A stretch of 64,000 bases of DNA, from the NCBI GenBank assembly GCA_041398965.1, contig JAWKTT010000027.1:1-64000 (forward strand), written 5' to 3'. Source of the stretch: JAWKTT01 sp041398965 (GTDB taxonomy: Bacteria; Planctomycetota; Planctomycetia; Planctomycetales; Planctomycetaceae). Position numbers and translations under genes: made by a program. Shown one piece after another: positions 43,706 through 53,643 of this stretch; position 1 is the stretch's first letter; the number at the start of each line of letters is the position of its first letter. The notes below the pieces were generated by a model. It did no database searches. It was not told the DNA's origin and saw only the letters and a list, made by a program, of their open reading frames with translations.

Positions 43706-44560
43706 ATGAACACCATGCCACCGCTTCGTGTCTGCAGTTTTGAGAGTCGTCGCCGCGACGAGATGGAGTCGTTGCTCCGCCGTCAGGGGGCAGACTGCTT
43801 CAGTGCTCCCTCGATGCAGGAAGTTCCCCTTGATGACCAACAGGTACTGAGAGACTTTCACCGCTGCCTCATCGCCCGGAATCCAAAGATCGATGGGATG
43901 ATCTTCTTGACGGGTGTCGGAGCGACGGCTCTGTTCGAGGTGATGGCGAGCCTGCATCCCAAAGAAGAATTCGTGGCCGCACTCAATGAGTGTCTGATCG
44001 TCGTTCGAGGCCCCAAACCGATCCCGGTGTTGAAGGAGTGGGGCGTTCGCATCGACCTGCGTGCTCCCGAGCCGAACACCTGGCGAGAAGTGTTGAGCAC
44101 TCTCGATGCTGCTGAGTCTTCGTGTGCCGGGAAACTGTGGGCGATTCAGGAGTATGGAAAGCCCTCGCAGGAACTGGCGGACGGACTGCGGGAGCGGGGG
44201 GCTGAGGTGCTGTCGGTCCCGGTCTATCGTTGGAAACTCCCGGACGATCTTGCTCCTCTGCGGGCAGCAATACAACGGACGATTGCCGGTGACTTCGACA
44301 TGCTGTTGTTCACCACGGCTCAACAGTTGGAACACATCTTGGTCGTTTCGGCAGAGATGGAGTGTCGTGAAAAGTGGTTGGCGGCGGCTGGTCGTTGTGT
44401 GATCGCGAGCATCGGGCCGACGACGTCAATTGCGATTCAGGAACATGGATTAACCGTGAGCATGGAGCCGTCCCATGCGAAGATGGGACAACTCGTGGTG
44501 GAAGCCTGTCGACAAGCTCCGGAGCTGCTGTCGGCCATCAGAGGGAGAAGTGACCTGTGA
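43706..44560 (+). CDS. hemD: Uroporphyrinogen-III synthase
   Basis: 284 residues from ATG 43706. The in-frame extension to 43583 crosses the inverted repeat and is not used. HemD folds are divergent, but several segments fit: RVCSFESRRRDEMESLLRRQ, GMIFLTGVGATALFEVMASL, VSVPVYRWKLPDDLAPLRAA, DFDMLLFTTAQQLEHIL and CVIASIGPTTSIAIQEHGL. It closes hydroxymethylbilane to uroporphyrinogen III in heme and corrin synthesis. The gene overlaps the following thioesterase by four bases (GTGA). Confidence 0.88.
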   Translation: MNTMPPLRVCSFESRRRDEMESLLRRQGADCFSAPSMQEVPLDDQQVLRDFHRCLIARNPKIDGMIFLTGVGATALFEVMASLHPKEEFVAALNECLIVVRGPKPIPVLKEWGVRIDLRAPEPNTWREVLSTLDAAESSCAGKLWAIQEYGKPSQELADGLRERGAEVLSVPVYRWKLPDDLAPLRAAIQRTIAGDFDMLLFTTAQQLEHILVVSAEMECREKWLAAAGRCVIASIGPTTSIAIQEHGLTVSMEPSHAKMGQLVVEACRQAPELLSAIRGRSDL

Positions 44561-44994
44561 GTCGGGAACAGCGAAATGAGTCACAGCAAGGCGAGCCACA
44601 GTCCTCACAGAGATGGACGGAAGTGAAGGTGCGGGTCCGTTATTGCGAGACCGATGCCATGGGCTACCTGCATCACGGGCACTACATCAATTACTTCGAG
44701 ATGGCCCGGACTGAGGTCTTTCGGGAGGCTGGGGGGAACTATCGCCAGATGGAAGAGCGGGGTTTCTTTCTCGTGGTGGTAAAGGTCGAATGTCATTACA
44801 AGCAACCGGCTCGTTACGACGACGTACTGATGGTGCGATGCAGACTGACTCGTCAAAGTGCTGCCAAGCTCGAACACGAGTACGAAGTCTGGCGCGACGA
44901 GACGTTGCTGACGACGGGCCACTCGACATTGGCCTGTGTCGACCGCCAGGGAGAGGTTCAACGTTTGACGGATGAACTCCTCTTTGGTCCCTGA
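44557..44994 (+). CDS. Acyl-CoA thioesterase, YbgC/4-hydroxybenzoyl-CoA type
   Basis: 145 residues, GTG start inside the hemD stop. The hot-dog fold signature is VRVRYCETDAMGYLHHGHYI with NYFEMARTEVF, the catalytic Asp being in the ETDAMG motif. FLVVVKVECHYKQPARYDDV and HEYEVWRDETLLTTGHSTLA complete the fold. It hydrolyses short or aromatic acyl-CoA esters in the cytosol. Coupling to hemD is positional, and no functional link is evident. A strong hairpin follows. Confidence 0.93.
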   Translation: MSREQRNESQQGEPQSSQRWTEVKVRVRYCETDAMGYLHHGHYINYFEMARTEVFREAGGNYRQMEERGFFLVVVKVECHYKQPARYDDVLMVRCRLTRQSAAKLEHEYEVWRDETLLTTGHSTLACVDRQGEVQRLTDELLFGP

Positions 44995-45013
44995 GAAGCA
45001 GTTCTTCCAAAAC

Positions 45014-45050
45014 AACAGGGTCCCCACTCGGCAGAAGTGGGGACCCTGTT
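45014..45050. terminator. Perfect 15-bp hairpin between convergent genes
   Basis: AACAGGGTCCCCACT (45014-45028) pairs exactly with 45036-45050 around a 7-base loop. It lies between the thioesterase (+) and the DUF1571 gene (-). On the minus strand GTTTTGG follows it. Likely a bidirectional terminator. Confidence 0.8.
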
Positions 45051-45089
45051 CAGGTCGAATAGGATTTCGGATCGTTTCCGGTCAAGGGT

Positions 45090-46088
45090 CTACCGAATGC
45101 GGTAGGTGGCCTTCTCGAAGTCAGCGGCGATCAGGTCGGTTTCGATGTCGATTTCGCTGTAAGCGTAAGATTCGACGAGCGAAATCTCGTCAATGTTTTC
45201 GGGTGTCGCATCCTTCACCCAGGTGTAGTTCCGAATGCCGACGGGAACCTGTAGCCCCTTGTCGATCAGAACGACCGACTTACGATAGTCTGCGTTGATG
45301 TCGCTGGAAGCATATTCAATAACGAGCATGTAACAGGGGCGTTCGGCAAAGGTTTGATTGTCATGCACTTGGCAGGTGAATCCGGTGCCTCGTTCTAAGT
45401 CGGTCCGCTGACTGGCGACGACTTTTTCGGCCAGCTTCAACAGTCCGATCTCGGTGACGGGATAACGAGACTCGGCCATCACCATCGAATCTGTTGGTTC
45501 GAGAGCCAGCGTCCCCAGGAGACGGCCCTTGATGCCTCCGAGTTGCACCAGCAGTTTGTTGTCGTGCTGTCCGGCAACGTAGATCGCCTGTCGTCCTCGA
45601 TCCCCTTCCGTCCATTTCATGTAGACGCTCATCGGGTCGTGCTTCAGCTTGATGGCGATGGTCTGTCGGTCGAGTAAGTCGCCATCGACTCGTTCCTGTC
45701 GTTGGAAAGTGCAGGTGTAGGCGTCTACTTCCTTGAGAGTAGCAATCCCCTTGTCGAGCAAGTCAATGCTGAACTGGAGAGCCCACTTGTCCGTCAGAGC
45801 CTGTGCCTCAGCTGGCTTGGCTTCCGCAACGTCGCCCGCTTCGGTCGAGGTCTCGGTGTTGTCTTTCGGTTCCACGGTCCCCTGCATTGGCAGTGAGACC
45901 GGAACATTTGGCATGGTCAGGGCGTTGCTGGCACTCAGTGCAGCAACCTCTTCGGGGGACGCGCTGCCAGCAAAGACAGAGTCGAGGCCGAGATACGCCG
46001 TCCCCGCTGCACTGACGAGCACTAGCGAGGCGAGGAGATTCGAGACTCTCGTCCGCGATTTCTTAGCGGCGATTTTTTTGGAAACCAT
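45090..46088 (-). CDS. DUF1571 secreted protein
   Basis: 332 residues from ATG 46088, preceded by a GGACG motif 12 bases upstream. An in-frame start at 46202 would add 38 polar residues. Basic N-terminus (KKIAAKKSRTR), then a membrane or signal helix (NLLASLVLVSAAGTAYLGL) and an acidic linker. The DUF1571 core begins near residue 130: VDAYTCTFQRQERVDGDLLD, KLKHDPMSVYMKWTEGDRGR, YVAGQHDNKLLVQLGGIKGR and SRYPVTEIGLLKLAEKV. The fold resembles lipoprotein-carrier beta structures. Function is unknown, and the family is abundant in planctomycetes. Confidence 0.88.
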   Translation of the reverse strand: MVSKKIAAKKSRTRVSNLLASLVLVSAAGTAYLGLDSVFAGSASPEEVAALSASNALTMPNVPVSLPMQGTVEPKDNTETSTEAGDVAEAKPAEAQALTDKWALQFSIDLLDKGIATLKEVDAYTCTFQRQERVDGDLLDRQTIAIKLKHDPMSVYMKWTEGDRGRQAIYVAGQHDNKLLVQLGGIKGRLLGTLALEPTDSMVMAESRYPVTEIGLLKLAEKVVASQRTDLERGTGFTCQVHDNQTFAERPCYMLVIEYASSDINADYRKSVVLIDKGLQVPVGIRNYTWVKDATPENIDEISLVESYAYSEIDIETDLIAADFEKATYRIR

Positions 46089-46510
46089 CTGTTCACGTCC
46101 TGTTTCGGGAGTCCGGGTGAGGGGGAATCCGGTGACGTGGCCCAGAAATCGCCAGGTTCGGCAAACCTTGCCGCTGGAGTGATCGTGTCCGATCCGGGCC
46201 ATCCATTTCCCACAGAAGTAACATCGGCTTGTTCTAAGTGGCGTCGCAAACCTTTCCTCATCGGCAGTCAGTTCCCACAGGGTTGATGAAACAGGGACAT
46301 CAAGAAAACTCCTCGCAAACTACCTCTGTTCACAAGAATTTGACTTCTGCAATTTCTGCGTGTAGAGTGACTCTCAGAACTGCTTAAGACGTGTCGCCCC
46401 CCGTTCACGTCTGCGGTCGGTACGATTCGACAGTTCGGCAACACACACGAGACTTCTTGTTTGCAACTCCTTTCCCTCCGCGTGGGCTTGGTCAGGACCT
46501 TAATCGTCTG
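46089..46510. other. Divergent promoter region for DUF1571 and FHA genes
   Basis: 422 bases. A sigma-70 promoter for the FHA-rsgA pair lies at 46340-46368. A GTG at 46391 in the FHA frame would shorten the leader to about 16 bases but gives an unlikely N-terminus. Nothing else is recognised. Confidence 0.5.
46340..46368 (+). promoter_or_regulatory. Sigma-70 promoter for FHA-rsgA
   Basis: TTGACT at 46340-46345 and TAGAGT at 46363-46368 are separated by 17 bases. Each differs from consensus at one or two positions. Predicted start near 46375. Confidence 0.5.
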
Positions 46511-47065
46511 ATGTCGATGTCTCATTCATCTCTTGGAGAGCTACTCCCCTGTGGAGGAGGAGACCCCGTCCCGTTGTTGAAGCCCCGCCTTGTGATCGGT
46601 CGGCGGAATCGCTGTGACATCGTCCTGGAGTTCCCCAACGTCTCGTCGCAACACTGCGAACTCGAACTAAAGAACGGCTTCTGGCACATCCAAGACCTTG
46701 GCAGCAGCAATGGCATCAAAGTCAACGGCGAGCGTTGTGACAGTCAATGGTTGCAGCCGGGTGACAATCTGTCCGTTGCTAAGCATCAATTCACCATTCA
46801 TTACGTCCCCTCGGGAGATGCCCCGCCGATCGAAGAATCTGACCCATTCGGGATGAGCTTGATGGAGAAAGCGGGCCTCTCTCGCCGGAAACCGAAAGGG
46901 TCGACGGAAAGTGCTGAGGGGAACGGCTCGAACGGTTCGGCTGCGAGAAAGCCTCCGTCAAACTCACAGGCTCCACGTGTCGATGGTGTGCGTCGTGTGA
47001 GCAATCCGTCGCGGTTCGATGTCAATGAAGAAGCCGCGTTCGGCTTCCTGGATGATCCCGAATAA
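46511..47065 (+). CDS. FHA-domain protein
   Basis: 184 residues from ATG 46511. A single FHA domain fills residues 10-100: PRLVIGRRNRCDIVLEFPNV, SSQHCELELKNGFWHIQDLG and SSNGIKVNGERCDSQWLQPG, with the Arg, Ser and Asn residues that bind phosphothreonine. The remaining 80 residues are disordered and rich in Ser, Gly, Asn and Lys (KGSTESAEGNGSNGSAARK). It probably reads the output of a Ser/Thr kinase such as the one at 23902, though this is inference. rsgA starts one base after the stop. Confidence 0.9.
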   Translation: MSMSHSSLGELLPCGGGDPVPLLKPRLVIGRRNRCDIVLEFPNVSSQHCELELKNGFWHIQDLGSSNGIKVNGERCDSQWLQPGDNLSVAKHQFTIHYVPSGDAPPIEESDPFGMSLMEKAGLSRRKPKGSTESAEGNGSNGSAARKPPSNSQAPRVDGVRRVSNPSRFDVNEEAAFGFLDDPE

Positions 47066-47066
47066 C

Positions 47067-48218
47067 GTGGCAAAGAAACCAAAGAAAACACGAGTCGCTT
47101 TCCGGAAGAACCGAGGAAGTCGTGCGCGACAACAAAACCTGACGCACCACGTCCTCGACAATCAGGACCTTGCAGCCGACCTGAAGAACGACGAACGACT
47201 CTCTGGAAAAGGGGAGATTTCTCGGCACCGCACAATCGTCTCCGCAGACGAGTCTTCCACCAACGAAGTACAGGCAGCCGAACTGAATGGCCTGTCCGCC
47301 GGACGAGTGTTGCGGTCGATCGGGGCGAATCAGTGTCAGGTGGAAGTCTCGGTCGGGAGGGTGCTGACCTGTTCTGTCCGAAGGCTCATCCGCACTATGG
47401 CACGAGACGGTCGGAATGCGACCGTTGCCGGCGACCGTGTTTTCGTCCGTCCGACTTCCCCTTCCGAAGGGGTGATTGAACGTGTCGAACCCCGTTCTGG
47501 GACGGTGTCGCGGGGGAGTGGTCGGTTCGAGCATATCATTGTGGCGAACGTCGATCAGGCGGTCATCGTGGCCTCTGCCGCAGACCCGGACTTCAAGCCG
47601 GGTCTCGTCGACCGGTTCCTCGTAAGTGCCGCGAAGGGTGGAGTCGAGCCGATTCTGTGCGTCAATAAAGCAGACTTGATCGACACTGCCTCTCTGCAAC
47701 CACTGCTCGGCGTGTACGCCCGCATGGGATACGCCGTCGTCGTCACCAGCACGAAGACCGGCCAGGGGATCGAACAGTTGCGAGATCTTCTTCGTGGGCG
47801 GGAGTCGGTGTTAACGGGTCAGAGCGGCGTCGGGAAGTCGACATTGATCAACGCGATTGATAGCCGCCTCAACCTGAAGACAGCCGAAGTGAGCGATGAC
47901 TCGGGAAAAGGACGACACACCACCCGCGTCGCTGAACTGCTCCCGCTGGCAGGTGGAGGTTGGATCGTCGACACCCCCGGCATTCGACAACTGGAGATTT
48001 GGGACGTTCTTCCGGAAGAGGTGGAAGGCTACTTCCGCGACTTCGTCCCGTTCGTCGCCAACTGCCGATTCCCCGACTGTACGCACACTCACGAAGACCA
48101 ATGCGGCGTCAAGTCCGCTGTTGCGTCCCGCCTCATTTCGCCGACCCGCTACCAAGGATATCTCCGTATCGTCATCGCCGACGACCAAAACTGGCGCTCC
48201 CATGCCATGACCCACTGA
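47067..48218 (+). CDS. rsgA: Ribosome-maturation GTPase RsgA
   Basis: 383 residues from GTG 47067, one base after the FHA stop. A basic N-terminus of 60 residues precedes an OB fold (ATVAGDRVFVRPTSPSEGVI). The GTPase is circularly permuted: NKAD (near 200) comes before the P-loop GQSGVGKSTLIN (251-262) and DTPGIRQLEIWD (near 302). The C-terminal Zn site is CRFPDCTHTHEDQC. It helps late 30S ribosome assembly. The FHA partner upstream suggests phosphorylation control, which is an inference. Confidence 0.95.
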   Translation: MAKKPKKTRVAFRKNRGSRARQQNLTHHVLDNQDLAADLKNDERLSGKGEISRHRTIVSADESSTNEVQAAELNGLSAGRVLRSIGANQCQVEVSVGRVLTCSVRRLIRTMARDGRNATVAGDRVFVRPTSPSEGVIERVEPRSGTVSRGSGRFEHIIVANVDQAVIVASAADPDFKPGLVDRFLVSAAKGGVEPILCVNKADLIDTASLQPLLGVYARMGYAVVVTSTKTGQGIEQLRDLLRGRESVLTGQSGVGKSTLINAIDSRLNLKTAEVSDDSGKGRHTTRVAELLPLAGGGWIVDTPGIRQLEIWDVLPEEVEGYFRDFVPFVANCRFPDCTHTHEDQCGVKSAVASRLISPTRYQGYLRIVIADDQNWRSHAMTH

Positions 48219-48373
48219 CCGCCCCAACGAATGGAAAGAAGCTGAAGCCTGCATCGCCTCTCCCCCCCGGATCACGATTCCCCTGCCAGGGCCATCCGCG
48301 ATAGACACAGCGATGACAACCCGACAACCGACCGAGCTTCTTGCGGTGACAGTCAACAGGAAGCAGGAGGTGA

Positions 48374-49558
48374 TCAGTGGCCAATATAGCGGGCGTGGAG
48401 GGTGCGGGCGGTGGTGAGGTCTTCGGTGCCTTTGATGATCGTGCGGCCATCTCGAAACAAGGTGATCTCGTACTCGGCCGGCGTGCGATCCGCCTCTGGA
48501 CTATGCTTCCCCAAAGAGTTGGCGACTTCCTCTACCGAGACGCCGTTGCCCGAATCGACGGTGCCCGTCGTGACGTTGCCAGGGGTCGAGGCGGGAACGA
48601 TGAGTCGCAGGAGGAACGGATTGACGGTCACCCGACCACTGGCACCAAGTTTCTTTGCCAGTTGAGCGAGGTCGAGTGTGCCCCGCTGAGAGGGGGAAAT
48701 CTGCACCGCGTTCCGACCACAGAGGACCGTCGACTGGGAACTCCGCTCCCCCGAGAGCCAGAGTCGTTCACCCCCACGGCAAGCAGGGCAATTCGTCCGC
48801 TCGGGCAAGTCAGACCCCAGTTTGAGACGTCGAAACGTCCCTTCCCACACATCGATCACCGTCAACACCGACTCGATTCTTTCAGATGAGTCCCCTTCCG
48901 AAGCGGTGGCATTTGTCGTCCGACTCCGGGCGAGCCACTTCATCGCTTCGACCACTTGCAGTGATGCAACCACATTGACCGCCGGCCCAATGACCCCGGC
49001 TGTGTCACACGTTTCGCTCGTTCCTGGCTCCGGGACATCCTGAATCAGGCAGCGTAGACAAGGGGTCGATCCAGGGACGATGAGCAGCACTTGACCGTTC
49101 GCCCCGACAACCCCGCCGTTGACCCACGGAGTGCCAGTTTCTAACGCGACATCATTGATGAGGAACCGCACCTCGAAGTTGTCGGTCCCATCGAGGATCA
49201 AATCGACCCCGTCGGACAGCGATCGAATGTTGGTGTGATCGACGTCGACAACGTGCGGCTCGATCGTCACTTCGCTGTTGATCTTTGCGAGCTTTCGGGC
49301 TGCGGCTATCGCTTTCGGAAGTTGATCGGCGATATCCTGCTCGTCAAACAAAACCTGTCGCTGGAGGTTCGACAACTCGACGAAGTCCCGATCGACGAGC
49401 CGGACAAATCCGAAGCCAGCTCGCACGACGGTCTCGGCCAACACCGATCCCAGCGCTCCACACCCCACAATGAGCACCCGAGCAGCCGCAAGCTTTGCCT
49501 GCCCCGCCTCGCCGAGTTCCGAAAAGAGAGTCTGCTTCCGATAGCGATCGACACTCAT
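48374..49558 (-). CDS. ThiF/MoeB-family adenylyltransferase
   Basis: 394 residues from ATG 49558. RVLIVGCGALGSVLAETVVR is the nucleotide-binding Rossmann motif. RLVDRDFVELSNLQRQVLFD and LILDGTDNFEVRFLINDVAL follow. The Zn-binding CLRC and CPAC pairs and the conserved Cys in ETCDTAGVIGP are all present. Such E1-like enzymes activate ThiS, MoaD or similar ubiquitin-like sulfur carriers by adenylation. The C-terminal 130 residues (QISPSQRGTLDLAQLAKKLG, YEITLFRDGRTIIKGTEDLT) are a small extra domain, possibly sulfur-carrier- or rhodanese-like. No carrier gene is adjacent. Convergent with rsgA. Confidence 0.88.
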   Translation of the reverse strand: MSVDRYRKQTLFSELGEAGQAKLAAARVLIVGCGALGSVLAETVVRAGFGFVRLVDRDFVELSNLQRQVLFDEQDIADQLPKAIAAARKLAKINSEVTIEPHVVDVDHTNIRSLSDGVDLILDGTDNFEVRFLINDVALETGTPWVNGGVVGANGQVLLIVPGSTPCLRCLIQDVPEPGTSETCDTAGVIGPAVNVVASLQVVEAMKWLARSRTTNATASEGDSSERIESVLTVIDVWEGTFRRLKLGSDLPERTNCPACRGGERLWLSGERSSQSTVLCGRNAVQISPSQRGTLDLAQLAKKLGASGRVTVNPFLLRLIVPASTPGNVTTGTVDSGNGVSVEEVANSLGKHSPEADRTPAEYEITLFRDGRTIIKGTEDLTTARTLHARYIGH

Positions 49559-50021
49559 GACACTTCCCACAGTTCTTGATGACAGTTTGCCGGTCACTCA
49601 GCCTCGACCTCTCCGGTAAAGTCCGGCGTCGTGATGATAACGAGTCGACGGAAAACGTGCCCAGAACGGGGGTTCCCACTGGTATTCTCTGTTGCCGTGG
49701 TACATAATTGCAGCGACAGTCGAGCCTTCTCGGCTTTCAATCCCTTCTTTCGAACCCAACTTCTTCAGGGTTTCGGGACACGATTTCATCCATTCGACAT
49801 CCTTCATGCCCATGCCACGATTGCAGCGGGTCGATGAGACGGTCATTCTTAAGACCACAATCTCCGACCTTCTACAGTTTACGGGATCGATCTGTTTCGC
49901 CAGAATCCCGCAGGAGATCAGTCTGCGCGGTGCGAGTGGAGCAAAGCGGCGAGTGTTCAGGCATCTCTGTCACGGATGCCTGCTTCGCAGCAACAACGTT
50001 TGAGCTTTTGGGAACAACATC
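49559..50021. other. Divergent region upstream of the pilB-type gene
   Basis: 463 bases between divergent genes with no coding support. It contains an inverted repeat CAGGCATC (49958-49965) / GATGCCTG (49975-49982), 40 bases before the pilB start, listed next. No promoter match. Confidence 0.45.
49958..49982 (+). promoter_or_regulatory. Perfect 8-base inverted repeat ahead of pilB
   Basis: CAGGCATC and GATGCCTG are exact complements around a 9-base loop. It could be a leader hairpin or operator for the secretion cluster. It is not followed by a U-tract. Confidence 0.35.
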
Positions 50022-51719
<1,698 letters not shown>

Positions 51720-52405
51720 CCTGACGTCAATCGTGTGAATGTAAAACATCCTCAATGTGGCATCAACAGGACACAAGTATAGCACTGTGAAACAGATTTG
51801 CGCCGCCGCGCGTTTACTCGAATTGACACCCACACGGGTTTTCATTGTTTCCTTTCGACGACAGGCAACAAAGACCATTGACAAATTCGCCACACTTGCG
51901 GGGGAAGTTGCAGGGCCACGACGAAACATTGACAGGGAAATGCGGGGGATGCTGGAAAGATTCACAATGGCACTTCAACTCATCCTTGCGAGAGAGAGTC
52001 GGGTGCGAAAAGGAGGAAGTGAAGGGGAGATTCAACCAGAAAGTTGATTGTTTCCCAGACGTTACCGGATAATTGCTCAGAGCAGATCTTCTGTCTGCAA
52101 ATCTGTGCAGAATTCAACCCTATCTCGTTCTACTCGTGTGCATTCTCGTCATTCCGGCCCATAAGCCGGTTGCGAGATGCCCATGGGACTCAATCTAAGA
52201 GACTCATCAACTGAAAATTTCGTCGCAATCTCTCAGCTGGAAGGTCCGGCTGGTCTTGGGGTTTGCGTCGTGGTGCAGGTGGGGAGTTCCTGAAATTTTT
52301 ATCATTTGCGTACCGCAAGTCTGATTCGCCGAGTTCATTCTTTCATGATCTTTATCGATGGAACCATGACTCTGTGAATGCTGGCGGGTAGGAAGAGCAT
52401 CCTGA
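51720..52405. other. 686-base gap within the secretion cluster
   Basis: A possible 96-residue frame (51757-52047) and an opposite frame exist but match nothing and have no start signal worth noting. A few short, weak dyads (for example TTGCG/CGCAA) are seen. I see no gene, promoter or repeat here. Confidence 0.5.
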
Positions 52406-53521
52406 ATGGCAACAGTTCAGATCGACAAACTGCTGGAGACCGTGGTACGAGAGCGCGTGAGCGACTTGCACATCACGACTGGTCAGCCTCCCGTGGTGCG
52501 AGTCGGCGGCCGGATGGTCAAACTCGAGACCAAGTCGCTGATGCAGGATGATACTGTTGCGCTGATGAAGAGTATTACTCCCGAACGAAATCAACAGGAA
52601 CTCCAGGAGACCGGCGGGACCGACTTTGGGTTCGCGTTTGGCGACAAAGCCCGCTTTCGGGTGGCTGTGTTTAAGCAGCGCGGTCATGTAGGGATGGTGC
52701 TCCGGCGAATTCCGAACGAGTTCCTCACGTTCGAGCAGTTGGGGCTTCCCCCAGTCTGTGCCGACCTGATTCTTCGTCCTCGCGGTCTGTTTCTCGTCAC
52801 CGGTCCGACCGGTTCGGGAAAAACAACCTCGCTGGCGAGTATGATCAACTATCTGAATCAGCATCACGACCACCATATCATTACGCTCGAAGACCCGATC
52901 GAGTATTACCACAACCACAAAATGTCGACGATCTGCCAACGTGAAATTGGCGTCGATGTCCCTTCCTTCCCCGAAGCGCTGCGACGTGCCCTCCGTATGG
53001 ACCCAGACGTCATTCTCGTGGGGGAAATGCGAGACCTTGAAACGATTTCGTCCGCGATCACCGCCGCAGAAACGGGGCACGTCGTCTTCGGAACCTTGCA
53101 CACCACCGGTGCTCAGGGAACCGTCGACCGGATCATCGACGTCTTCCCAACCAGTCAACAGGAACAGATCCGCACTCAGTTGGCAGCGGCCATTATTGGG
53201 ATTCTCAGCCAGGCGCTTCTGCCCAGGAAGCCGAAAGGGCTTGTGGCCGCCTACGAGATGCTCGTGGTGACCCCGGCCATCGCCAACCTTATTCGTGAAG
53301 CAAAGACGTTCCGAATTAACTCATCCATTCAGACTGGCCGTAAGTTCGGAATGCAACTCTTGGACGACGCCCTGTTCGACCTCTGGCGAAAGGAGCTTTG
53401 CGACGAAAAGGATGTCGTCATGAAGTCCAATAATCCCGGCGAACTCAAGGCCCGAATCGCCAATGCGAAACGGGGTCAGTTCGATGAAGAAGAAGACGAA
53501 GACATGGATGATGAAGATTGA
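52406..53521 (+). CDS. pilT: Twitching-motility type retraction ATPase PilT
   Basis: 371 residues. N-terminal SDLHITTGQPPVVRVGGRM is the PilT/PilU start. Walker A is GPTGSGKTT (133-141), followed by ITLEDPIEYYHNHK and VILVGEMRDLETISSAITAA. GHVVFGTLHTTGAQGTVDRI and the C-terminal AIANLIREAKTFRINSSIQT match the PilT retraction motif AIRNLIRE-like region. The protein ends in a 12-residue acidic tail (DEEEDEDMDDED) that is unusual. In pili it powers retraction. Here it sits between two assembly ATPases in a cluster otherwise of pseudopilins. Confidence 0.95.
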   Translation: MATVQIDKLLETVVRERVSDLHITTGQPPVVRVGGRMVKLETKSLMQDDTVALMKSITPERNQQELQETGGTDFGFAFGDKARFRVAVFKQRGHVGMVLRRIPNEFLTFEQLGLPPVCADLILRPRGLFLVTGPTGSGKTTSLASMINYLNQHHDHHIITLEDPIEYYHNHKMSTICQREIGVDVPSFPEALRRALRMDPDVILVGEMRDLETISSAITAAETGHVVFGTLHTTGAQGTVDRIIDVFPTSQQEQIRTQLAAAIIGILSQALLPRKPKGLVAAYEMLVVTPAIANLIREAKTFRINSSIQTGRKFGMQLLDDALFDLWRKELCDEKDVVMKSNNPGELKARIANAKRGQFDEEEDEDMDDED

Positions 53522-53531
53522 TCCCATTTCG

Positions 53532-53552
53532 CCCCACACTCTCAGTGTGGGG
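53532..53552 (+). terminator. Hairpin after pilT
   Basis: CCCCACACT (53532-53540) and AGTGTGGGG (53544-53552) pair exactly over a 3-base loop, 10 bases after the pilT stop. There is no U-tract. It may limit read-through or mark the 3' end of a transcript. Confidence 0.55.
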
Positions 53553-53643
53553 TGTGACGTGGGAAGTTGAAGCGAGTCAGGGCGAAAAAGTTTGCAGTGT
53601 CAATTGGAAGTCGCCAAATCACCTTTAACCTTAATGTTTAGTT

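Noticed and set aside
51757..52047. A 96-residue frame inside the gap between the first pilB and pilT
   Set aside because: Codon use is not like that of neighbours, no family resemblance, and an opposite-strand frame overlaps it. Treated as non-coding.
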